NCBI GenBank assembly: GCA_004151065.3
Contig: NWUY0300062010.1
Coordinates: 19,219 to 33,735, forward strand
Source of the DNA: Larix sibirica
Lineage: Eukaryota; Streptophyta; Pinopsida; Pinales; Pinaceae
Length of the DNA stretch: 14,517 nt
Direction: 5' to 3'
Position numbers and translations under genes: made by a program. Shown here one piece after another: positions 8,827 through 14,517 of the stretch (position 1 is the stretch's first letter; each line of letters begins with the position of its first letter). The notes under the pieces were generated by a model that was not told where the DNA came from, made no database searches, and was given only the letters and a program-made list of their open reading frames with translations.

Positions 8827-8922
8827 GGAGGACTTGTCGTTGAGATAGGGGGAGATGCTATTGTACATGTGTCTACATTTTTCTTGATTAATATAAAGAG
8901 ATGGTTTGAAATTTCTTTTCCA

Positions 8923-8934
8923 TGTGTGTGTGTG
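8923..8934 (+). repeat. (TG)6 run
   Basis: Six TG units in the putative LTR, downstream of the TATA box. Confidence 0.85.
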
Positions 8935-9436
8935 TTAAGAAAATTAAGTTTTTAGACTTCTGATTCCTCTTACAACACTTTGTTCAAAGGAGGCAAGGCC
9001 CACTCTAGAGAGGAGGTCTTGATTTCTAGTTTATGTAAGCTGTAAATGTAGTGTGTTTAATTTATTAATCTTTGTTTCAATAGATTAAGGATTTCATTGC
9101 TTTCGAATTCACTCAAGTAGATTATGAATTTCTCTTGTTAATTGAATGACGAAGGTTTGTGATTGTTTGAGTTTTATGATTAAATTAAATGCATACTTTG
9201 CTCTCTAATTACTCTATGTGATAGACCTCTAAAACTATGTTTTTAGTTGATTAGATTTTTCAATTCTTTTGATTTCACTACAACACATGATAGATAACTA
9301 ATATTAGATGTGAACTTGTAGCCTGCATAAGACATTGCATGATAACATGCAAGAGAGACTAGCTAACTAGATTGATAAATTAATGTACTTTCTATTTAAC
9401 CACGTTGAAAAGGAGAGATTAAATAGCCTGGCATTT

Positions 9437-9454
9437 TGGCACCATTGTTAGGCA
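9437..9454 (+). other. Primer-binding site, tRNA-Asp type, decayed
   Basis: TGGCACCATTGTTAGGCA lines up with the TGGCGCCGTTGCCGGGGA primer site that plant Athila/Tat-type gypsy elements use to pair with the 3' end of tRNA-Asp. Twelve of 18 positions agree. Five of the six differences are G-to-A or C-to-T transitions, mostly at former CpG positions, as expected from cytosine methylation and deamination. It lies directly after the presumed LTR end and about 80 bp before the first gag ATG, the right place for minus-strand primer annealing. Confidence 0.72.
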
Positions 9455-9534
9455 GTTATCAAGGGTGAAAAATTAGTCTTCATATTAATTTTTAGACAAC
9501 ACATGACATAGAAATCCACAATGAAAATTGTTGT

Positions 9535-10044
9535 ATGAATTCTCTGGAGGATCTCATACATAGTGTCTTTTGCATTTAGGAATTAAATCATTTAGAATGC
9601 ATGAATATAAACCGAGACCCAAGAGAGTGATTTTGTGGTGCAGTAAGAGCCACCCAAACTACTAACTATCTTGTAGGAAAATATACTCAAGAGGAACGTT
9701 CAAGGGTTTCTAATTCTGGTTGTAAGAAGGTGCTAGATGTAGGATCAACAATAACATCTACTAACTCTGCCTCTATGGGGAACATCACCTTAGAAGAAAT
9801 ATTTCTTGTCCTAGAAGTAAGTTCAACAGAAAGAGACGTTTTGGATGAAGTTCCCTCAGTTGCAGGAGTTGTTTTTACAACTGCAAAAGATCCTATATCC
9901 GTTGCAACTGAATCTACCCCTAGACCAAGCCTTTTTACTATTGAGATAAGTCCAGTTTCTGTAGAAGAGGTAGAATTCCACTCCCCTACATCATTGGTCA
10001 ATGATGAAGAATTGATTAGTGGGAAACCTGACGCTAAATTCTAG
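9535..10044 (+). pseudogene. gag: gag N-terminal region (frame 1)
   Basis: This is the first part of the Gag precursor, which forms the virus-like particle of the retroelement. I start it at the ATG at 9535, because the same frame continues through MNSLEDLIHS and MNINRDPRE into a stop-free stretch to the TAG at 10042. TAG at 9577 and TGA at 9628 interrupt it; the latter fits a decayed CGA. The part from 9631 to 10041 is open and rich in Ser, Thr, Glu and Val, with no named domain. At 10041 the text continues in frame 0, so the TAG at 10042 is a frameshift effect and not the true end. The antisense frame at 9687-10001 is a shadow. No host function is implied. Confidence 0.65.
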
Positions 10045-10956
10045 AAAATCCAGTTCAAGAACTAGATCATTCATATGAATTAATTTCCATGGAAGAATTT
10101 ATGTCACAATAAAACATATCTCTCTTTGATTCCTCAGAAAACATGGAAAAATAAGTAATCGGTTCTATTGGAGGAGAGATTGACATTTTTGAGTTTCCAA
10201 TCAGAGTTCCAGGAGGTACAATACCAATGGAGAAAATTCCTCCTTTAACTTTACCAAACTTTAATGGTATGGCAAGGGAATATCTAGACACCTTTTTATT
10301 TGAATATGATGTTCTATGTCAAAGCTATGATTACACTACAAATTCCCAGAACTTAATGTCATTTCCAGATACCTTGAAAAATGCAGCACTTTGTTGGTTT
10401 ATGGGGATAGGGGGAGACAACATTCATACATGGGAATAAATGAAGAAGGAATTTTTGAAAAAGTACTAAGAATATTACAAAGCACGTGATCTCTAGGAGG
10501 AAATTTTTAAGATGTCTCGAAAGGAGGAGACCTTGAAGACTATTCTAATCAGGGGAATCAGAGATGAATATTTGGACCTTCTTACTTGATGGGGGGAAGA
10601 AATTTCTCAAGATGAATATGAGGGTACTTGTGATTTATGCCAAAATCACTCATGGGGAAATTCAAAAAATGGGTAAGGAACCAAAGACATTGTTTCCCAC
10701 ATTACAAAGTCAGCCACAGGAGGAGTCACTCATGTTGAGATTGGTAATTTATTAGAAAATTGTAAAACTAATATTCTTAGTACCTTGAGCTTACAATTTT
10801 ACACCTTGTAGGTTAAAAAGAAGCAGGAGGATGTTGAGATAGCATTGTCAATATTATGTTCAAACTTCCAAAAAAGGAATTCCTTGAAGCATTTTCCACT
10901 TAATGTTTTTGAGATGTGTATCATTTGTGAACAAGGATTGTCCACTTACTGCTATT
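10041..10956 (+). pseudogene. gag: gag capsid region, Retrotrans_gag type (frame 0)
   Basis: This is the capsid part of Gag. Recognisable pieces of the Retrotrans_gag family (Pfam PF03732) in order: LPNFNGMAREYLDTFLFEYD at about 10251, the FPDTLKNAALCWFMGI segment, IHTWE then MKKEFLKKY, EYYKARD, then RGIRDEYLDLL and DEYEGTCDLC. After 10680 come HVEIGNLLENCKTNIL and KKKQEDVEIALSI. The frame is kept but stops replace residues at 10110, 10152, 10437, 10467, 10494, 10587, 10671, 10818 and 10956; those at 10467, 10494 and 10818 fit decayed Gln codons (CAA or CAG). The stretch between the EEIFKMSRKEE text and RGIRDEY seems shorter than usual for the family, so a small internal deletion is possible. 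A zinc-knuckle-like stretch near 10853-10900 has lost most of its Cys/His. Confidence 0.82.
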
Positions 10957-10959
10957 GAG

Positions 10960-11480
10960 AACTGCAACATTTGTGACCAGATCCATTTTACCAACAAATT
11001 TCCTTCTCTGACTGGATTGAAGGAAGTGTACTCAAAATCTATTGGTGAGATAGAGAAGATTGTCTTTGTTGCCAAAAAGTGACCATGACAGCCATGATAA
11101 CTAGGTATGGGTCAAAATCCTTCCCAGTTTTTTAATGTTGATTGGTCTAACCAACAAGTATAATATCCTTAAATGGTGTATCCTTCTCCTTCCCAACCAT
11201 GGTGTCCTCCCTCACCTTGGTAGAAATGGCCACCTCAACCAACCTTGAGCTATCAATGGCCATAAGGATGATTATGTCTTCCTTATGAGAATCAACCACA
11301 AACAACCCTACAACAACAACATATTCTCTAGAAACCACAGAAACAACTAAAACTGCCTACAAACAACCCTCCTACAAGGCCACAAATTCCTGAACAACCC
11401 ACTCCTAATCCTAATAATAAAGTAGCACATCACTCTTACATTATTGAGTTTCCTGGATTCTATATATATTTCATATCCCC
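10960..11480 (+). pseudogene. gag: gag nucleocapsid knuckle and Pro/Gln-rich linker (frame 1)
   Basis: After a frame change near 10955 the text reads CNICDQIHFTNKFPSLTGLK, a zinc knuckle of the CX2CX3HX4C kind in which the last Cys has become Phe (10999-11001). This domain binds the element's RNA for packaging. It is followed by GMGQNPSQFFNVDWSNQQ at about 11107 and then a Pro, Gln and Trp-rich linker up to RPQIPEQPTPNPNNK at about 11380. A piece reading YFISPME near 11467 probably begins the Gag-protease junction. At least a dozen stops are in frame, many in positions where Trp (TGG), Gln (CAA, CAG) or Arg (CGA) would suit. The antisense frames at 10860-11075, 11147-11338 and 11347-11688 are shadows. 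Confidence 0.75.
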
Positions 11481-11519
11481 TATGGAATGATAAGATATCC
11501 ATCTTTGGTGAAGGAAGAC

Positions 11520-12300
11520 ACTCACTAATAACACCTCCCCAATTATCACCAAATAGAAGATGAGGGAATCCAAGAATCAAATCATTTTGATGGTCATTAA
11601 GAGAATCCCACTTTTTCGACACCTCTATCAACTCCTCCCAAAACTTCAAACCAACCACAGTCATCAAGGTTTTCCTAACTTCCTCCATTCATGGAAAGAT
11701 TAAAACTAGAAAGACCCATTGCTCAACCTAAGTTTGATTTGTTAGGAAAATTGTAGAACTTGTGTATCAGTATTCCATTATTTCAAGAAATTAAGTATGT
11801 TTTGATCTATGACAAATCCATTAAAGAACTATTCCACAAGAAAACTAGAATAAAATGCAAAGATCCCCAAACTGTTTAGGTAATTATCAATTGGTAGACC
11901 TCATGCTTGGGAAAGTTTTTACTACCAAATATTTAGATCCTTGCAGTCCAATAGTAGATGTCCATATCAACAATATTCATGTTTCTAACACCTAGATAGA
12001 TTTAGGGGATGCAATACATGTTATGAAAATAGAGACCATGGAAACTATTGGACTACTTAATCTTAGACAAAATCATGCGGTCTTACAATTAGCAGACTGA
12101 TCCATTGTAAAACTTGAAGTGATTTTAGAAGAAGTGGTGGTCTCTTTAGATTCATGGGAATACCCTCCTACTTTCATGGTCTTGCTGACAAAGGATAATT
12201 TTGGAGGTTACCCAGGCTAAGATTGTGTAGAACATGGTTGGACACAGTTAATTATTCATCAATTACAATCTAAAACTATGAAAAAATCCCATGGTAATGC
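11520..12300 (+). pseudogene. Aspartic protease region (DLG type)
   Basis: This is the retropepsin-like protease that would cut the Gag-Pol precursor. N-terminal text includes NHFDGH and PFMERL, then AQPKFDLLGKL (from about 11724) in frame 0. Near 11885 it shifts to frame 2: LVDLMLGK, SPIVDVHINNIHVSNT, a TAG at 11993, then IDLGDAIHVM with the catalytic Asp codon at 11999-12001. Plant non-chromovirus elements typically carry DLGA here where most retropepsins have DSG or DTG. Downstream are VLQLAD, VSLDSWEYPPTFMVL and FGGYPG. The TGA at 12098 fits a decayed CGA, and a TAA follows at about 12221. The flap and C-terminal half are poor, and the enzyme cannot be made. Confidence 0.78.
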
Positions 12301-12563
12301 TACTAAAAGTGTATCCTTGTACCCCCTAGCTCAACCTAGCTTAGACCATGAAATCCCCATGTGGGTGGAAGATGAAACAAATGGCAAGGACAGGGTGAAA
12401 TTGCTCCTTACACTTGAAAAATAACTTTGTTTGAAGGATGAAACAAATGATGACACAATTAATATTTTCATCGTTAGGGCCTCACTCATCCTCTCATCCA
12501 ACATTCCAATTCTTTGATTATATTATGAATTCATATACGTAGGAAAATTACTCGTTGTCTCAA
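12300..12563 (+). other. Protease-reverse transcriptase connector, decayed
   Basis: Frame 2 continues through a YPLAQP segment near 12320 and Asp/Glu-rich text (MWVEDETNGKD) with a stop at about 12422, then becomes unreadable before reverse transcriptase text begins in frame 0 at 12564. The connector in this family is poorly conserved and I name no domain in it. Confidence 0.5.
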
Positions 12564-13340
12564 CTATCCTTGCCACTGGATTCATTTCCCACTCTTGCAC
12601 GCGATAACACCAAATCCACCAACATCCCAATTGAGATCACCCTTGATGAAACCTTGGATATCAATTCTAGGTTGTCTACTTCCCAAAAAGAATAGTAAGT
12701 TAGGCTTCTGCAAGAAAAACGTGATGCCTTTACATGGAAATATAAAGACATAATAGGTATCCATATGGATTTTTGTACCCACCATATATGCATTAAAGAT
12801 GACCTCTATCCTGTTAGAAATCCCTAGTAAAGAATGAATCTTTCCTTGCGAGAAATTGTAAAAGATGAACTGTAGAAGTTGTTTAATATAAACTTTATCT
12901 ACCCCATTTCAGATAAGTGGGTTTCACCTCTTGTAATTGTACCAAATAAAAATGAGAATTGGCACGTATGCGTGGATTACCACAAATTAAATAAATCTAC
13001 CCAAAGGGAACACTTTCCCTTGCCATTCATTGATTAGGTCCTTGAAACCATAGCAGGAAAATAAGTCTTCTCTTTTATTGATGGATTCATTGGATATAAC
13101 CAAATCTGCATTGCTCTCAAATATTAGGATAAGACCACCTTCATTTGTCCCTGGGAAACATTTGCATACCAAGATTTATCTTTTGGCCATTTGTAATGCA
13201 CTTGCTACCTTTCAACAAGTTATCCTATGTATATTTTATGGTCTAATCCATGACTGCATTGAGGTATACATGGGCGACTTTACAATATATGGTAAAAATT
13301 TTGAGGAAGCCTCGACTAATCTTGAAAAGTAATTAAATGA
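12564..13340 (+). pseudogene. pol: Reverse transcriptase, fingers and palm (YMGD)
   Basis: This is the RNA-dependent DNA polymerase core of the element. In frame 0: IPIEITLDETLDINS, GIHMDFCTHHI, KWVSPLVIVPNKNENWHVCV with DYHKLNK, FPLPFID, then FSFIDGFIGYNQI carrying the motif A Asp (codon 13080-13082) and TTFICPWETFAY (motif B area). Near 13165 it moves to frame 1: CNALATFQQVIL, HDCIEVYMGDFTIYGKNF and EASTNLEK, ending at TAA 13333. The active-site motif that should be YMDD reads YMGD, the first Asp codon having become GGC at 13273-13275. In-frame stops in frame 0 include a TAG TAA pair near 12690, another pair near 12827, and single stops near 12871, 13035, 13062 and 13110. Several fit decayed Gln or Arg codons. 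Minus-strand frames at 12560-12793 and 12987-13172 are shadows. Confidence 0.9.
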
Positions 13341-13378
13341 TACAAATAAACACATCTCTCCCTTAGTAATGAAAAATC

Positions 13379-13690
13379 CACATGTTACTTAATGAGGGAA
13401 TTGTACTTGGACATCATATTTTATCAGTAGGTATCAAGGTTGATCAAGTAAAAATTGAGGTAATTTTGAATATTCCCATGCCTAAAACACAAAAATATGT
13501 ACAACATTTTCTAGTAAATTCTAGTTATTATTATCATTTTGTTGAAAAAATGACTAGAATTGCATCTCCTTTGTTTACATTGCTTTTTAAAAATGCAGAA
13601 TTTATTTGGACTAATGAGTGCCAAACTTATTTTGAATATTTAAAGAAATGGTTTTCCAAATCTCTAGTCTTGAGAGGACCAAACAAGTCC
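13379..13690 (+). pseudogene. pol: Reverse transcriptase thumb and connection (frame 2)
   Basis: After a frame change between 13340 and 13380 the polymerase resumes in frame 2 with MLLNEGIVLGHHILSVGIKV, then VEVILNIPMPKTQKYVQHFL, YYHFVEKMTRIASPLFTLL and EFIWTNECQTYFEYLKK. This is the usual order of the RT thumb and the link to RNase H in Ty3/gypsy Pol. The stretch from 13382 to about 13780 has no stop, the longest clean part of the polyprotein here. The upstream piece between 13333 and 13380 is decayed but recognisable as connecting text. Confidence 0.88.
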
Positions 13691-14092
13691 CTACCATCCC
13701 ATCTCTCCATGGATTCCTCTGACACCACCACTAGTGCAGTACCTAGACAACACAAAGAATGGAATCCCTATGATATTATTTTATCAGCAAAACCTCCCCC
13801 CCATAAAATTGAACTATTTGGCAATAGAGAAAGAATTATGTGTTGTTGTTTATCCCATTAACAAATTTCGTCATTATATAAATAGTTACCTTGTCTTTAT
13901 ACACACTGATCACTCTACAATATGTTTTCTAATGAACAAAACTATTACTACTAGAAGAATAACTAGATGGCTATTATTGCTACATAAATTTGATATTACG
14001 ATCATTGATGGACCTAGAAGGGAAAATCTCATTGTAGATTTCCTTTCTAGACTCTCTAATCATGATGGTATCATACCAGTTGAGGATCCCTA
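13691..14092 (+). pseudogene. pol: RNase H domain of Pol (frame 2 to frame 0)
   Basis: This would degrade the RNA strand of the DNA/RNA hybrid. It starts with LPSHLSMDSSDTTTSAV, whose Asp (codon 13712-13714) is the first catalytic residue, in frame 2. Around 13770-13790 the reading moves by +1 (one inserted base or two lost) to frame 0: NLPPIKLNYLAIEKELCVVV with the catalytic Glu (13827-13829 or 13833-13835), NKFRHYINSYLVFIHTDHST with Asp at 13908-13910, and IVDFLSRL with the last Asp at 14037-14039. All four catalytic acids are thus still encoded, but in two frames. The frame-0 part ends with IPVEDP at the TAA at 14091. Confidence 0.9.
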
Positions 14093-14517
14093 ATGAAAAT
14101 ATGTTTGCAGTATCTACTTGCACTCCTTGTTTTTTAGATTTCGCCAACCATCTTGCTACAAGAAATCTTCTTGCAAACGTTTCACCAAAAGAGTGCCAAC
14201 ACATTATTAGAATAAATGTCAAATACACTTGGATACAAGGTTGTCTCTTCTACACATGGTCAGATCTTATGATTTGATGGTGTGTTAAGGAGGATGAAAT
14301 CCATGACATCTTGAAAGCTTTCCATGATGAGCCTTATGGAGGACATTTCACAGAAAAAAAAATTCCCACAAAGTGTTTCACCTAGGATATTATTGGCCTC
14401 ACATTTTTCACGATGCCAAGAAGTACATAAGGAGTTATGACCGTTTTCAAAGGATAGGTCAGCCTCATGGGGTATTCACTCATTGAAACTATGCCATAGC
14501 TCCTTCGTTCATGGGAT
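14083..14517 (+). pseudogene. pol: Integrase N-terminal zinc-binding domain, partial
   Basis: This is the start of the integrase that would insert the cDNA. In frame 1 the linker reads PNENMFAVSTCTPCFLDFAN, SPKECQHIIR and YTWIQGCLFYTWSDLMI, a TGA at 14275, then CVKEDEIHDILKAFHDEPYG with GHF; the two His of the HHCC finger are at 14323-14325 and 14344-14346. Near 14365 it passes to frame 0: FHLGYYWPHIFHDAKKYIRS, YDRFQRIGQPHG. The two Cys expected in this last part are Tyr (14436-14438) and Phe (14445-14447), so the finger cannot bind zinc. A TGA follows at 14484. The catalytic core (DDE) is beyond the window. The antisense frame at 13980-14228 is a shadow. Confidence 0.85.

Larger units (their letters stand above)
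8739..9433 (+). repeat. Putative 5' LTR
   Basis: The right end is placed at the CA at 9432-9433, three bases before the primer-binding site, as expected for plant Ty3/gypsy elements. The left end is a guess: TGTTGG at 8739-8744 is a typical LTR start and lies 80 bp upstream of a good TATA box. Inside are a hairpin, the TATA box, a (TG)6 run and a T-rich U5-like part. The 3' LTR is not in the window, so neither LTR length nor target-site duplication can be checked. Confidence 0.45.
8739..14517 (+). mobile_element. Decayed Ty3/gypsy LTR retrotransposon (right end outside window)
   Basis: The parts occur in canonical order: putative 5' LTR, tRNA-Asp type primer-binding site, gag with capsid and zinc-knuckle traces, DLG-type protease, reverse transcriptase, RNase H, then the integrase zinc-binding domain at the window edge. 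The order PR-RT-RH-INT identifies Ty3/gypsy and excludes Ty1/copia. The primer-site type, the protease motif and the Gag wording suggest an Athila-like non-chromovirus lineage, which is an inference. The coding part is spread over all three plus frames. Breaks lie at about 10041, 10955, 11885, 13165, 13350-13380, 13780 and 14365, with stops throughout. The 3' half of integrase, any env-like frame and the 3' LTR lie beyond 14517. The left boundary is uncertain. Confidence 0.88.

Noticed and set aside
8853-8868. GATAGGGGGAGATGCT as a copia-type polypurine tract before a 3' LTR
   Set aside because: It resembles one, but no copia RNase H text precedes it, and it lies between the TATA box and the primer-binding site of the gypsy element, where it fits as an LTR-internal purine run.
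9687-10001. Minus-strand frame of 104 codons
   Set aside because: It is antisense to the open N-terminal gag frame, which continues upstream and downstream as Gag text.
10564-10755. Plus-strand frame of 63 codons in frame 1
   Set aside because: The Gag capsid text here is in frame 0, interrupted by stops. The frame 1 translation has no family resemblance.
11347-11688. Minus-strand frame of 113 codons
   Set aside because: It is antisense to the Gag linker and protease start, whose plus-strand text is recognisable.

Overview
This window looks like non-genic, repeat-filled nuclear DNA from a seed plant. The evidence is the low GC content, long decayed minisatellite arrays, an old Ty3/gypsy LTR retrotransposon riddled with stops and frameshifts, and a decayed RNase H fragment. 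A large conifer-type genome would fit, but that is an inference from the style of decay and the Gag/Pol wording; the sequence does not prove it. I see no intact host gene, rRNA, tRNA or CRISPR array.

Bases 1-4050 hold two blocks of a degenerate minisatellite with a unit of about 30 bp. Repeat anchors recur every 450-530 bp, which gives a loose higher-order period. The second block begins exactly after the only ambiguous base (N at 2956). Its first 940 bp (2957-3896) copy 598-1537 at about 99% identity. The AT-rich tails that follow the two blocks match only at about three quarters, so the near-identical part is either a recent conversion/duplication or an assembly artefact.

Bases 4050-8740 are AT-rich and hold small repeats: a 32-bp dimer, an (AT)13 microsatellite, a 20-bp doublet, a 66-bp tandem triplet and a 27-bp-like degenerate series. 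On the minus strand at 4668-5095 there is a broken RNase H domain, probably the tail of a retroelement polyprotein. A weaker, unidentified decayed minus-strand reading frame lies around 7391-8159.

From roughly 8740 to the window's right edge lies a Ty3/gypsy retrotransposon on the plus strand: a putative 5' LTR (TATA box at 8819, end near 9433), a primer-binding site matching the tRNA-Asp type with CpG decay (9437-9454), gag (9535 to about 11480), protease, reverse transcriptase, RNase H and the integrase zinc-binding domain, cut off by the window end. The order PR-RT-RH-INT marks it as Ty3/gypsy, and the tRNA-Asp type primer site and DLG protease motif suggest the Athila-like non-chromovirus side. 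It is dead: dozens of in-frame stops, at least seven frameshifts, YMGD in place of the catalytic YMDD, and loss of both zinc-binding cysteines in the integrase finger. No previously unknown functional system is evident. The most informative observations are the near-identical block starting at the N and the multi-level organisation of the minisatellite.
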